DNA of 64,000 bases from Planococcus citreus (GTDB lineage Bacteria; Bacillota; Bacilli; Bacillales_A; Planococcaceae), in assembly GCF_003664125.1 (NCBI RefSeq), contig NZ_RCCP01000002.1, forward strand, positions 124,001 through 188,000, written 5' to 3'. Each line of letters opens with the position of its first letter. The stretch's first letter is position 1. This document shows, one piece after another, positions 1 through 8,112 of this stretch. Under the pieces are notes generated by a model. It saw nothing but the letters and a program-made list of their open reading frames with translations, made no database searches and was not told where the DNA came from. Position numbers and translations under genes: made by a program.

Positions 1-731
1 TCCAATAAGGTAGTGCTGGTCAAGTAATCCATTTCTTCCAGACCGGAAATAGCTGGCACAGCAGGAGTTGCCCCCGTCGCAATCAGAAACCGTTTGGCAG
101 ATAGCTTCCTTTCACCCACTTCAATAGTATGGTCATCTAAAAACCTGGCTTCCCCTTTGATCAACTCAAAACCGTAGTCTTCAATCAAATCGACATATTT
201 CTTATTCCGAAGTTCCGTCACCAGTTCCTCTTTCTGTTTAATTAGCGGAGCTAAATCCACTTCATTCGCAGAAGTATGCAGTCCGATAAATGGGTTGTTC
301 CTGGCCAAGTGATTGATTTCTCCCGCCCGTAACAAGGTTTTGGAAGGAATACAGCCAACGTTCACACAGGTACCGCCTACCGTTCCCCGTTCAATCATCG
401 CCACTTTAGCTCCATATTTCACGGCTTCGATGGCGGAAGAAAAGGCAGCGCCCCCAGAACCGATGATGATGTAGTCATACTCACCTTTTTCATCCGGACG
501 GAGTGCTTCTTGGGCTTGGATTTCTTCCGCTCTCCCCGGCTGATACTTAGCATCAGCGATTGCTTTTTTTGCCTTTTCAACCTCCATGTCTTCCGACAGT
601 TCAAATACAGCTTCACCTTGTCGGAAATCTGCTTGGATCTCTTTTGCGCCAATTGCTTCAAGCGCGACTGCAATGTGTTCTTCGCATCCTGTACAGGTCA
701 TCCCTTGGACATCCACTCGATATTTTTTCAT
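1..731 (-). CDS. merA: Mercuric reductase MerA, N-terminal part (runs off window)
   Basis: The first 243 residues of a flavin- and NADPH-dependent Hg(II) reductase are visible; the gene continues past position 1. Residues 1-65 form a heavy-metal-associated domain with GMTCTGC (C13, C16). A pyridine nucleotide-disulfide oxidoreductase domain follows, with an FAD-binding [10 protein letters not shown] stretch near residue 87 and the redox pair CVNVGC (C122, C127) near residue 122. The ATG lies 3 nt past the merR stop, so the two are probably co-transcribed and coupled. The domain order and redox motif are typical of Gram-positive MerA. The C-terminal cysteine pair that hands Hg(II) to the active site lies outside the window and cannot be checked. 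Confidence 0.93.
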   Translation of the reverse strand, partial: MKKYRVDVQGMTCTGCEEHIAVALEAIGAKEIQADFRQGEAVFELSEDMEVEKAKKAIADAKYQPGRAEEIQAQEALRPDEKGEYDYIIIGSGGAAFSSAIEAVKYGAKVAMIERGTVGGTCVNVGCIPSKTLLRAGEINHLARNNPFIGLHTSANEVDLAPLIKQKEELVTELRNKKYVDLIEDYGFELIKGEARFLDDHTIEVGERKLSAKRFLIATGATPAVPAISGLEEMDYLTSTTLL

Positions 732-734
732 GTG

Positions 735-1136
735 CTACTCCTCCTCCATCAAAACATCAATAATCGGGCATGCATGCAGTTCTTTTTCATTTGGACACCG
801 GTCTTTCAATTCGCTCAGCATCCGTTCCGCCCGCTTTAAATCCTCAATCTGCTTTCGGACTTCCACTTCTTTTCTGCAAACAAACTCGAACATATCTTCA
901 CAGCGCACATCGTCTTTATCGACCACTCCTAACAACTTGTAAATCTCATTCAATGAAAATCCCAGTTCCTGCAGCCGTCGGATAAATCCTACCCGTTTGA
1001 CCGTTTTCTCTGAATAAATCCGATATCCCGAATTATTCCTGATCGGTTCCTGCAATAGCTCTTTTCGTTCATAATATCGTATGGTTTCCTTATTCACTTT
1101 ACATAGGGTTGCAAGTTCACTGATTCGATAGCTCAA
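735..1136 (-). CDS. merR: MerR, Hg(II)-responsive transcriptional regulator
   Basis: This 133-aa MerR-family regulator has an N-terminal winged helix-turn-helix (VNKETIRYYER near residue 14) and a long dimerisation helix. Cysteines C79, C114 and C123 match in spacing the Hg-binding triad of Bacillus MerR, and ERCP/ACPI-like contexts are present (DRCPNEKE, ACPII). In this family the apo dimer holds a promoter with an over-long spacer, and Hg(II) causes DNA underwinding and activation. The matching operator lies just upstream and merA immediately downstream, so the unit looks autoregulated. Confidence 0.94.
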   Translation of the reverse strand: MSYRISELATLCKVNKETIRYYERKELLQEPIRNNSGYRIYSEKTVKRVGFIRRLQELGFSLNEIYKLLGVVDKDDVRCEDMFEFVCRKEVEVRKQIEDLKRAERMLSELKDRCPNEKELHACPIIDVLMEEE

Positions 1137-1155
1137 TTTTCTTCACCTCAGAAAA

Positions 1156-1187
1156 AGTATAAACCATGTACTTAGGTACATGGTCAA
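1156..1187 (-). promoter_or_regulatory. mer promoter and MerR operator
   Basis: Read on the minus strand there is TTGACC (1182-1187), a 20-bp spacer and TATACT (1156-1161). The spacer region holds a perfect dyad of 8-bp arms, CCATGTAC and GTACATGG, around a 4-bp centre (1164-1183). An elongated 19-20 bp spacer with a central dyad is the hallmark of MerR-regulated promoters. It lies 20 bp before merR and should drive merR-merA. Confidence 0.9.
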
Positions 1188-1269
1188 TCATCGACACTTC
1201 AATTCTTTCTCTATAGAAAATTTCAATTTACTAAAACCAAATTTAAAATAATTGTTCACTAAAAGAAAC

Positions 1270-1361
1270 CGTTCGTAAAAGTACACCTTCGCGAACACAT
1301 CAATACAGCAAGAAATAAACAAAAATAACGTTCGCAAATGTGCTGAAACACTTTACGAACG
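1270..1361. repeat. Nested inverted repeat in 370-bp gene-free stretch
   Basis: The 1188-1506 stretch has no gene. Inside it an outer inverted pair (1270-1282 and 1350-1361, CGTTCGTAAA-type arms) encloses an inner pair (GCGAAC 1291-1296 and GTTCGC 1330-1335). More GCGAAC copies lie nearby (for example 1385-1390), and a perfect 14-bp palindrome, GCGAATATATTCGC, sits at 1437-1450. No T-tract follows, so it is not an ordinary terminator. It could be a protein-binding or recombination site at the edge of the mer unit. Function unknown. Confidence 0.5.
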
Positions 1362-1506
1362 TTCGGCAACTTGCAGCCACTATTGCGAACTATTTCAATC
1401 CTATCTAGGAAGAAGTATCGTTTTAAAGACTAGTTAGCGAATATATTCGCTTCCACTTGCTGGATCATTAAAAAAATATGATATTAAGAATTCATGAGCA
1501 TCCAAT

Positions 1507-2010
1507 TTATTGAGTACTAAACTTTCGCTCGTCTCTATTCGCTTTCACTAAATTCAAAATCTGTAAGCCATCACTTGGACCGCCGCCTAAAAAGCGAGGA
1601 TAAGTCCACGGAATTAATGACGTGATAAAGAGAAGAAAGTTTACTCCTGCGCTATTCATGATGATATTCCCCGCTACGCCGGAAACAAAATGAGAAGCAA
1701 TGAATAATGCCACAGAACAAAGCAATGATGCAATTGGCCCGCTAAGGTAGAAGAAGAATTTTTGTTTGTATGTAAACACTGGATACTCTTTCGGGATGGA
1801 ATACTCACAATATCCAGATATTGCGATAGTCAGATAACAGGTAATTCTTCCAAAAGACAGCCTTAGCTTGTTCGCTTTGCTGGATGAACCCATAAATACT
1901 TCAGCTTTGGAATTTTTGCTCACTGTGACTGTTGCTACAGCATGTCCCATTTCATGTATAAATAAAGAGCAGCTCACAATGAGTAAGACGATAATTATTT
2001 CAAACAACAT
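1507..2010 (-). CDS. M50-like membrane metalloprotease (site-2 protease family)
   Basis: This 167-aa hydrophobic protein has HEMGHA at about residue 19 inside the first membrane segment and GGGPSDGLQIL near the C-terminus. These match the two M50 motifs: HExxH, and an Asp-containing third zinc-ligand motif. Several membrane segments lie between them. M50 proteases cut membrane-embedded substrates. No PDZ domain is present, so it is a minimal form. ATG at 2010 is preferred over an upstream in-frame TTG. No partner substrate is evident nearby. Confidence 0.7.
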   Translation of the reverse strand: MLFEIIIVLLIVSCSLFIHEMGHAVATVTVSKNSKAEVFMGSSSKANKLRLSFGRITCYLTIAISGYCEYSIPKEYPVFTYKQKFFFYLSGPIASLLCSVALFIASHFVSGVAGNIIMNSAGVNFLLFITSLIPWTYPRFLGGGPSDGLQILNLVKANRDERKFSTQ

Positions 2011-2043
2011 CAAATTATATTCCCCGTTTCTATATTTATGCTT

Positions 2044-2406
2044 TCACAGCATTTTTTCTCGATCTGGCTCTTTTGAAAAAACATCTTCTCCCACATCAAA
2101 TCCTTCAGGACGCCAATGGCTTTCAGGCAATTGGCTTTCCTCAAACAATGTTCGGAGATGGTGGATCGCTTCAACCCATGTCGGAAATACTTGGAAGGCA
2201 TATGGCGGGTCTCCCCAGCTATCATTCCATACTGCCCATTCGCTATTAGGCAGCTGTGTGGCATGATAAAACGCATCTCCCTCCATTTGAAAAATGCCAA
2301 AGGTGTTTTCTAAAGTAATCTTCCAGTCTGCGTAGCCTAATTCATTGGCAAACTGGTCGTATTTCTCGAAAATCCACTTATGCAATACTTTCCACAACCG
2401 GTTCAT
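2044..2406 (-). CDS. Hypothetical protein, 120 aa
   Basis: A soluble, tryptophan- and acid-rich protein, not recognised. It has no signal peptide or membrane segment. The start follows GGGAAGTGATGCG. It lies 33 bp upstream of the M50-like gene on the same strand and may be co-transcribed with it. A region containing WNDSWGDPP and WVEAIHHLR looks like a compact single domain, possibly an immunity- or SMI1-like fold, but this is a guess. Confidence 0.6.
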   Translation of the reverse strand: MNRLWKVLHKWIFEKYDQFANELGYADWKITLENTFGIFQMEGDAFYHATQLPNSEWAVWNDSWGDPPYAFQVFPTWVEAIHHLRTLFEESQLPESHWRPEGFDVGEDVFSKEPDREKML

Positions 2407-2468
2407 CGCATCACTTCCCGACTTTACTAAATACGTAAAGAACTTATCAGATCCATGTAAGCCGGCAA

Positions 2469-2624
2469 TTAGACGACATTAAAAAAGCCCCCAATTAACC
2501 TAACGATTCCCCTTACCGCCATAAACAGGATTCTGAAGGGTAGAAATAGCAGTTCCGGGATCCAAAATAAAATTACGTCGAAAAAATCACTCTTATTCGT
2601 GTTCTTCTTTTTCTGCTTGTTCAT
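2469..2624 (-). CDS. Small membrane-associated protein, 51 aa
   Basis: A short ORF with a strong ribosome site (GAAAGGGG, about 9 nt before the ATG). The protein begins with a very basic stretch (MNKQKKKNTNK) and continues with an aromatic/aliphatic region containing WIPELLFLPFRIL and LIGGFF, consistent with a membrane-bound or amphipathic peptide. It sits between the NUDIX gene and the 120-aa hypothetical, same strand. Family not identified. The start context and composition argue for a real gene. Confidence 0.6.
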   Translation of the reverse strand: MNKQKKKNTNKSDFFDVILFWIPELLFLPFRILFMAVRGIVRLIGGFFNVV

Positions 2625-2658
2625 TTAAATAGTCCCCTTTCAAATTTCACTTGCACTC

Positions 2659-3204
2659 TTATTTGTTTAGAAACGACTTTGCCATATAATAAGCGCTCGC
2701 TGTAAACAACTGTGTTTCGATAGTCCGATTCAGTATCAAGTCATCAAACTCTTCGAAATCGATCAGTTTAACATCGATCTCTTCCGTATCATCCAATTGC
2801 TGATCGCTTGTTTTGAATGCATCAGTGATTAGGTATGTAGAAATTTTATTGTTTTGAACGGCCGGATTCACCATATGTTCTCCTAGCAATATCGGATTTT
2901 TGTTTGAAGTGAATCCGGTCTCCTCAAGAACTTCCCTTAGAATTCCTTGCTTACTTGTTTCGTTTTCTTCAAGCTTTCCAGCAGGAATTTCTAAATAAAA
3001 ACCTCTTGTCCCATGCCTGTATTGCTTTACAAGTACGAGTTGCATGCTCTCTGTAAGGACTACTGCATTCACCCAATCCGAATACTCATTTACGTAAAAG
3101 TTATCAATGATAATTCCGTTTGGCAGCCTACATTGCTCTTTCCTCAAATTTCCGAACGAATTTTTGTATAAATATTCTGTGGAGAGCGTTTCCCATGCTT
3201 TCAT
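2659..3204 (-). CDS. NUDIX hydrolase (ADP-ribose pyrophosphatase-like)
   Basis: This 181-aa protein carries a complete Nudix box: GKLEENE near residue 76, then REVLEETGF, fitting GX5EX7REUXEEXGU. Upstream segments (VKQYRHG, LEIPAGK) resemble the ADP-sugar pyrophosphatase subgroup that hydrolyses nucleoside diphosphates linked to another moiety with a divalent metal. GGGGGATT precedes the ATG. It is a single-domain cytosolic enzyme and the substrate is uncertain. It lies 35 bp downstream of the hydrolase gene. Confidence 0.82.
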   Translation of the reverse strand: MKAWETLSTEYLYKNSFGNLRKEQCRLPNGIIIDNFYVNEYSDWVNAVVLTESMQLVLVKQYRHGTRGFYLEIPAGKLEENETSKQGILREVLEETGFTSNKNPILLGEHMVNPAVQNNKISTYLITDAFKTSDQQLDDTEEIDVKLIDFEEFDDLILNRTIETQLFTASAYYMAKSFLNK

Positions 3205-3239
3205 CTTTGAATCCCCCGCTTATTATGGTTGAGATACTA

Positions 3240-4091
3240 TTAAGCTATCAGGTCTATTTTTTTACTGCTAATCCACTGGGATATTTTTTTGCTCACCATT
3301 TTCGGGTTCTCCCAATAGATATCGTGGGAAGCATCTTTCACTTCCTCTACAGAGAGAGCCAAGTACTGTTTAAGTCTCGCAGTTTCGCTTTCACGATGGG
3401 AATTAAACGCCTTCGGCAAAGTGCTTCTAAGCAGCAAGACCGGTACATCGACCTCACTTAAAGTATCTATACTCGGCTCATTGAAATGTTGCTTCACATA
3501 ATATCCGGCATGTTCACTCGTTAAAATCAACTTAATGGCATCACGTTTTACTTTCATGCTCGGTTTCGCGATTTCAATCAATCGTTCTGTCAAGCCTTCT
3601 GTTGCCATCTTTGCTTCGAACAGCGTCCAGGATGCAAAGGCATAATTATCACAATGCTCTTTTGCGAAACGAACTTCTTCAGTGATTGAACTACCAGGAA
3701 TACTGCTTGAGCGTATATAACCGCCATCTAAGAGAACGACCGATTGAACCGAGAAAATTTCAGCAAATGCCAATGCTATATTTCCGCCTATAGAATGTCC
3801 AATTACATGAAGATCTTTAATATCAAGTTGTTCCATTGCTTCCTTTGCCCACCTAGCCACCGATGCTACTGAAAAGGATTCTTCTGTTTGTTCAGCTGTA
3901 GATGAACCATGACCTGGCAAATCTAATGCGAAGATTCTGTACTTTTGGGAAAGTAAGTTAGCCAGTTCAGTAAAGCTGGCTGCCGAACTTCCAAGGCCGT
4001 GAAGAAAAAGAAGCGTTGTGTGGTTCATGTTTCCCCATGAACGCATGCTTACCTGTAATCCATCTTCAAATTTAATAATTTCCTTTTTCAT
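3240..4091 (-). CDS. Alpha/beta-fold hydrolase
   Basis: This 283-aa protein has the alpha/beta hydrolase pattern. An oxyanion-hole FLHGLG is near residue 29 and the nucleophile elbow GHSIGG has S100. A likely acid lies in the VPVLLLRS region, and SHD near residue 255 supplies the catalytic His. AAAGGAG precedes the ATG by 7-8 nt. There is no signal peptide. The family includes esterases, C-C hydrolases and haloperoxidase-like enzymes; the substrate cannot be told. Confidence 0.82.
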   Translation of the reverse strand: MKKEIIKFEDGLQVSMRSWGNMNHTTLLFLHGLGSSAASFTELANLLSQKYRIFALDLPGHGSSTAEQTEESFSVASVARWAKEAMEQLDIKDLHVIGHSIGGNIALAFAEIFSVQSVVLLDGGYIRSSSIPGSSITEEVRFAKEHCDNYAFASWTLFEAKMATEGLTERLIEIAKPSMKVKRDAIKLILTSEHAGYYVKQHFNEPSIDTLSEVDVPVLLLRSTLPKAFNSHRESETARLKQYLALSVEEVKDASHDIYWENPKMVSKKISQWISSKKIDLIA

Positions 4092-4191
4092 AAGACGCTC
4101 CTTTTATACATACTTATTTTACCATTTAATGTTTTTAAATACAGTACTAAAATCACAATTATTAAACAACTCCTACTATTAATGAGCACAT

Positions 4192-4224
4192 AAAAAAAGA
4201 AGCTTCTCATCATAAGCTTCTTTT
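4192..4224 (-). terminator. Rho-independent terminator after the lipoprotein gene
   Basis: Inverted arms AAAAGAAGCTT (4195-4205) and AAGCTTCTTTT (4214-4224) with an 8-nt loop, followed on the minus strand by T residues. It lies 19 bp past the stop of the 4243-4653 gene. Confidence 0.8.
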
Positions 4225-4242
4225 ACGTCCCCTATATTCCAT

Positions 4243-4653
4243 TTATTCTATTATGCTTTTTAACTCTATTGTTTGTTCTTCATCTAGAGTATAGAACTCT
4301 TGCTCGTCTTCTCGTACCACTGCGCTTTCTCTATTGGACAAAACGGCACTGCCATCATCCATATACCATATGTACCGCCAAAGTTCAGAAACGTTTTCTT
4401 CGGGTTTATCCAAGGTAAGAACAAGATCCGCTACTGGAGTTAACTCCTTTGGCGGTTCTACTTTCTCTTCCATTTCAATAATCTTCCGCAACTCAGATAT
4501 TGTTTCTGCGTCTGTGAAACCTGTATTAAACTCCGCTCCCGTCGTGCCTTCATCGTTAAAAGGAATGCCTACACGAACTATTTCCTCTTCAGAACACCCT
4601 ATTACCATCATCACTAGAAGACATGCAACGAGCAATACTAGAAACTTCCTCAT
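4243..4653 (-). CDS. Putative lipoprotein, 136 aa
   Basis: An N-terminal signal sequence (MRKFLVLLVACLL) ends in a lipobox, VIGC, with C20 as the predicted lipidated residue. The mature part is acidic and not recognised, and contains WRYIWYMDDGSAV. It should be anchored on the outer face of the cytoplasmic membrane. It is monocistronic, with its own terminator downstream. Confidence 0.75.
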   Translation of the reverse strand: MRKFLVLLVACLLVMMVIGCSEEEIVRVGIPFNDEGTTGAEFNTGFTDAETISELRKIIEMEEKVEPPKELTPVADLVLTLDKPEENVSELWRYIWYMDDGSAVLSNRESAVVREDEQEFYTLDEEQTIELKSIIE

Positions 4654-4750
4654 CCAAGTTCGCCTCTTAATTATTATTACGATTCTTCACTCCGGGTTGT
4701 TATAATTAGATTAAATCAGTAGCAGATTACTTGATGCTAGGAGCTATGAT

Positions 4751-5164
4751 ATGATAAAAAGATTTCTCGAACGATTTTTCAGTGCGGTTATTTCTGCCCC
4801 GCTTTACGTAATGTTGATGTTCATATGGCAGTTCCTCATTATGAATGAACAGGAGCTGTTGTCTGACACCACATTATTTAAAGTGTTATGGTCAACTTAC
4901 GTATTTATTTTCCCGGCATTTTTTGTGCTGGGCATTCCGATGTCGTATTTAGTGGACTTCCTGACGCGGTTCGTACCTTCCAGTAATTGGATCATCACCT
5001 ATTGCTGCAAGCTTGTCTTATATGTTTTGTTTACAAGCCTCGTATTCTTCGTGATGTTCCGGGTCTTTATACTTTCTGATGTTGAATTGGTAAACACGAG
5101 CCTAGTCCCTGCGTTAATTGGATTTCACGTTCTGTTTATGGTGCGGAAAGAATACCGAATGTAG
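4751..5164 (+). CDS. Integral membrane protein, paralogue of 5519-5926
   Basis: This 137-aa protein has about four hydrophobic segments. It shares the core LGIP(M/V)SYLVDFL with the 135-aa protein encoded at 5519-5926 on the other strand, in the same relative place, together with a similar MxxRFxxxxxSA(P)-type N-terminus and a FHVLF/FHVLY end. The family was not identified. AGGAGC precedes the ATG by 6 nt. A terminator follows. Confidence 0.7.
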   Translation: MIKRFLERFFSAVISAPLYVMLMFIWQFLIMNEQELLSDTTLFKVLWSTYVFIFPAFFVLGIPMSYLVDFLTRFVPSSNWIITYCCKLVLYVLFTSLVFFVMFRVFILSDVELVNTSLVPALIGFHVLFMVRKEYRM

Positions 5165-5183
5165 CATTCGTAAAATTCGCTAA

Positions 5184-5212
5184 AGAGACTGCTGATAAAG
5201 CAGTCTTTTCTT
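5184..5212 (+). terminator. Terminator after 4751-5164
   Basis: AGACTGC (5186-5192) pairs with GCAGTCT (5200-5206) around a 7-nt loop and runs into TTTTC. It lies 21 bp after the stop. Confidence 0.75.
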
Positions 5213-5233
5213 ATGAATAAAAATCTTGTTAGT

Positions 5234-5488
5234 TTAAGGTGTACTCCAAAATAATGTGGAGATAAATGGAATAATGACAGCTAAAAGAAGAACCAAAGAA
5301 TTTCCAACTAAGCCCACCGCTCTGAGCGATCTGTTCTTGGCAAAGAGTGCTGCCACGATTCCGATTAGCGGCAGAGCAACAGCTACAATCATAGCTGAAT
5401 TAGAGAATAGATTTTCATTAAAGAACCAAATTGTATAAACAGCCAAAGAAATCAAAAACGTTGCGACCGAGATTGTTCCTGAGTTCAT
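5234..5488 (-). CDS. Small integral membrane protein, 84 aa
   Basis: Three hydrophobic segments (about residues 5-22, 30-48, 60-80) separated by short polar turns (AKNRSLRAVG). AAAGGGAG precedes the ATG. It lies 30 bp downstream of the membrane protein gene at 5519-5926, same strand, and is probably co-transcribed. Not recognised. Confidence 0.6.
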   Translation of the reverse strand: MNSGTISVATFLISLAVYTIWFFNENLFSNSAMIVAVALPLIGIVAALFAKNRSLRAVGLVGNSLVLLLAVIIPFISTLFWSTP

Positions 5489-5518
5489 TATTTTTATCTC
5501 CCTTTTATTAAAAATAAT

Positions 5519-5926
5519 TTATCTATTTTTCAAAAAATAAAGAACATGGAAATAACTCATGACGGGCACAATAACCAGCATTACCGGCGCTAAGCTGAAT
5601 ATATTTTCCATATCATCTAGTAAATAAATTAAGATGATACAGACCAGCATATACATAATTAACTTATCTAAATAGCTGTACCCGCGCGTGTTAACGGAAA
5701 GAAAATCCACTAGATACGAAACTGGAATACCCAGAATGAGGTAGACAGGGAAAGAATACAAGCCCACTACAAGCAATCCCAACCAAACTGCGCCACTGTA
5801 GTCCACTCCCTCTCCTGAATAAGGAGCAAGGCCCCCACTTAAATATTCAATGGCCAAATTGATCAGCAGCATGCTTGGAATCGCAAGCAGTACACTGACA
5901 AATCTTGTTGTAAAATCTTTCATCAC
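5519..5926 (-). CDS. Integral membrane protein, paralogue of 4751-5164
   Basis: This 135-aa protein has about four membrane segments. The central LGIPVSYLVDFLS and the C-terminal FHVLYFLKNR align with the neighbouring 137-aa protein, so the two probably arose by duplication and inversion. Two adjacent ATG codons follow AAGGCGTGATGTG. No catalytic motif is visible. Function unknown. Confidence 0.7.
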   Translation of the reverse strand: MMKDFTTRFVSVLLAIPSMLLINLAIEYLSGGLAPYSGEGVDYSGAVWLGLLVVGLYSFPVYLILGIPVSYLVDFLSVNTRGYSYLDKLIMYMLVCIILIYLLDDMENIFSLAPVMLVIVPVMSYFHVLYFLKNR

Positions 5927-5981
5927 ATCACGCCTTGCTACAATGTTTTTTTAATTGAAGTCTGTAGAAGAAACAGCGAAT

Positions 5982-6569
5982 TTATTTTGAACTATGTATA
6001 GACACAGAATCGAATTCACTTTTTAAGATCGAAAAGATTTTTGTGTCCCTAAATTCTCCTTTGATGCGTTCATTCTTTCTCAAAACACCTTCGAAGGCCA
6101 TGCCGGATTTTAGCATAACTTTTTCAGATCCAATATTGTCTACATCGCAGCCGCCTTCGATCCGGTTCAACTGAAGCACGCCAAAACCGTAGCTTAGGAC
6201 TTCCTTTAACGCTTCTGTGGCGATTCCCGCTCCCCAAAATTCACGATTTAACACATAACCTATTTCTGCTTTTTGATGTTCATTTGACCACCCGACCAGT
6301 GAACAGGTTCCGATGACTTTCTCGCTTTCTTTATAAACAATCGCCCATACACCGCTTTGGCCATCTTTATATCCGTCCATAGTCGGCTGCAGGAAGTTGG
6401 ATAAGGTTTCTTCTTTGGAATCGTTCTTCTCCCAGGTCATGCGATGCGCCACTTCGGGGTCGGAAGAGAATTCGAACACATCATCTAAATCGTATCGTGT
6501 CACTTTTCTTAATAGAAGACGATCCGTTTCGAATGATGGCATGTCTTTTAAGCGGTTTTCAATTTTCAT
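5982..6569 (-). CDS. GNAT N-acetyltransferase (RimJ/RimL-like)
   Basis: This 195-aa acetyltransferase of the RimJ/L type has an N-terminal FETDRLLLRKVTRYD stretch, an acetyl-CoA-binding AEIGYVLNREFWGAGIATEA segment near residue 108, and NIGSEKVMLKSGM. The start at 6569 was chosen because AAAGGAGG lies 7 nt upstream; the longer ORF has no such site. Such enzymes acetylate protein N-termini or small molecules. The specific target is unknown. Confidence 0.82.
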   Translation of the reverse strand: MKIENRLKDMPSFETDRLLLRKVTRYDLDDVFEFSSDPEVAHRMTWEKNDSKEETLSNFLQPTMDGYKDGQSGVWAIVYKESEKVIGTCSLVGWSNEHQKAEIGYVLNREFWGAGIATEALKEVLSYGFGVLQLNRIEGGCDVDNIGSEKVMLKSGMAFEGVLRKNERIKGEFRDTKIFSILKSEFDSVSIHSSK

Positions 6570-6691
6570 GGTGAACCTCCTTTCGTTACATACTTTGAAA
6601 AATTTTATGTGTTTAGTTAGGAAATGTGAAACCATTCCTTATTTTGTCAGTATAACCATATAGATATAAATATATTGAGGAGCGAATACTT

Positions 6692-6802
6692 ATGGAGTCT
6701 TTTGAATTTCTTAGCTGGGGAGATATGATTTTCACCTTTGTATTTTTTATGGTATTGCTCATTGTAATCCGATTTTTCGTTAAAAAAAGAAGCCGATCTT
6801 AA
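6692..6802 (+). CDS. Single-span small membrane protein, 36 aa
   Basis: A short ORF with GAGGAG 9 nt before the ATG. The peptide has an acidic/aromatic N-terminus (MESFEFLSWGD), one strongly hydrophobic helix (about residues 12-30) and a basic tail (KKRSRS), typical of a bitopic small membrane protein with its C-terminus inside. A hairpin with a T-run follows after 18 bp, so it looks like a complete monocistronic unit. Family unknown. Confidence 0.65.
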   Translation: MESFEFLSWGDMIFTFVFFMVLLIVIRFFVKKRSRS

Positions 6803-6820
6803 TTTCAGTAGGATTGATAG

Positions 6821-6857
6821 AGTGTGGGAGGATCAGCATTTCTTTCACACTTTTTTC
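6821..6857 (+). terminator. Terminator after the 36-aa gene
   Basis: AGTGTGGGAG (6821-6830) pairs with CTTTCACACT (6842-6851), allowing G-T pairs, and is followed by TTTTTT. It overlaps the end of the convergent acetyltransferase gene. Confidence 0.75.
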
Positions 6858-7296
6858 ATTTTATACTCAAGCTCATGCTGACCGTCCTTGTTGTAAAACC
6901 CATATTCTCATACATACGCACGGCTGGATTTTCAGCTTTTGCGCTTAACCGGACTTCTGTAAATCCGTCCTCTTGAAAATGCTCAATGGCCGCATTCATC
7001 AATCGTTTTGAATGTCCTTTGCCGCGGTATGGTTGCCGGATATACAGTTCGTAGATAAACCCGATCGGCTCCTCGGTAAACTGATCTTTTGTGGTGCCTG
7101 CCAGAACCCAACCCAGGATTTCACCTTTCTCTTCTGCGATAAAATAAAAGCCGCCTTTATCCAATATAGACTGAACCAAACTTTCGACTTTTTCGTTTGA
7201 AGGCATCACTTCACCTAATGTTCCGTCGTAAATAGCTTGTGGTGATAAGGATACAATGGCGTTCAAGTCGCTGTGATCCGCTTTTCGGATGTTCAT
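6856..7296 (-). CDS. GNAT N-acetyltransferase
   Basis: This 146-aa acetyltransferase has IRQPYRGKGHSKRLMNAAIEH (acetyl-CoA-binding RGKGHS) and AENPAVRMYENMGFTTR near the end, the usual GNAT signature. The start at 7296 follows AAAGGAGATGGCACC; the longer ORF to 7371 lacks a ribosome site. Substrate unknown. It is the second of three GNAT genes in about 3 kb, and the three do not look like recent duplicates. Confidence 0.8.
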   Translation of the reverse strand: MNIRKADHSDLNAIVSLSPQAIYDGTLGEVMPSNEKVESLVQSILDKGGFYFIAEEKGEILGWVLAGTTKDQFTEEPIGFIYELYIRQPYRGKGHSKRLMNAAIEHFQEDGFTEVRLSAKAENPAVRMYENMGFTTRTVSMSLSIK

Positions 7297-7449
7297 TTTT
7301 GGTGCCATCTCCTTTAGTGGGGCTATACTTGTTACGCGATTATAGTCATTCTGATTTTGACTGAAGTTCATATGGCGTAAAATGGTTTATATGGATAAAA
7401 AAAGAATGTTCTATATACTATACATTAGCGATTAATTGGAGGAGATACA

Positions 7450-8094
7450 ATGAAGAAATTTGCCATAGGATTAGGAATCTCATCCGCTTTGCTGATGGCA
7501 GGATGCAGTGATTCTGAAGAAACTGCTGACATTGGTGTTAGTGAAAGTGAAACAAAGCCTGAGGAATCCACATCTGAGGTCACAGCTGAGAAAGAGACTA
7601 ATGAACAAGAAGATGCGCAGCTGGAATCTCCTTATCAAGAGATCAAGGATCATTTCGACAGTTACGAACTACCTGAGGAAGGTCGCTTGGCAGACAGTGA
7701 ATTTATAAATGCGGTTGAATACGAAAATGGCTATACCTTTGATCAAGACACTAAAGCCATGGTTGCCCGTATTCATTTGGAATCCGGTCCCGCTGAACCA
7801 ACTGAAGGCCAAAACACGGGTGTCATTATGGGCTGGCTTCAAGATGCATCGGCAATACCGACGCCTGAGAATCGGACAAAAGGTAATGCGGCAGGTCAAG
7901 TCGATCCTATCCTTAACAGACTCCAGCAGATCAAAGAACTGAATGACTTCGAACCCTTGGAACAATGGGTAATCGAGACGGAAAACAGCCTTGTGAAATT
8001 CGATGATATCGAAACCGAACAAGAAAGAGCCAAGGTCTATGCAGAAGCCTATGAAAGGCTTGAGAAGATGAGCTCACTGATACAGGAACCTTGA
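7450..8094 (+). CDS. Putative lipoprotein, 214 aa
   Basis: The signal peptide ends in lipobox LMAGC (C19). A low-complexity acidic Ser/Thr/Glu linker (residues 20-60) precedes a folded domain not recognised here (YEEIK-like start, ending YERLEKMSSLIQEP). GGAGGAG lies just before the ATG. It should face the cell surface. It is followed after 18 bp by a small membrane protein gene and a shared terminator. Confidence 0.75.
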   Translation: MKKFAIGLGISSALLMAGCSDSEETADIGVSESETKPEESTSEVTAEKETNEQEDAQLESPYQEIKDHFDSYELPEEGRLADSEFINAVEYENGYTFDQDTKAMVARIHLESGPAEPTEGQNTGVIMGWLQDASAIPTPENRTKGNAAGQVDPILNRLQQIKELNDFEPLEQWVIETENSLVKFDDIETEQERAKVYAEAYERLEKMSSLIQEP

Positions 8095-8112
8095 GGAAGA
8101 AGGAGGAATTAC

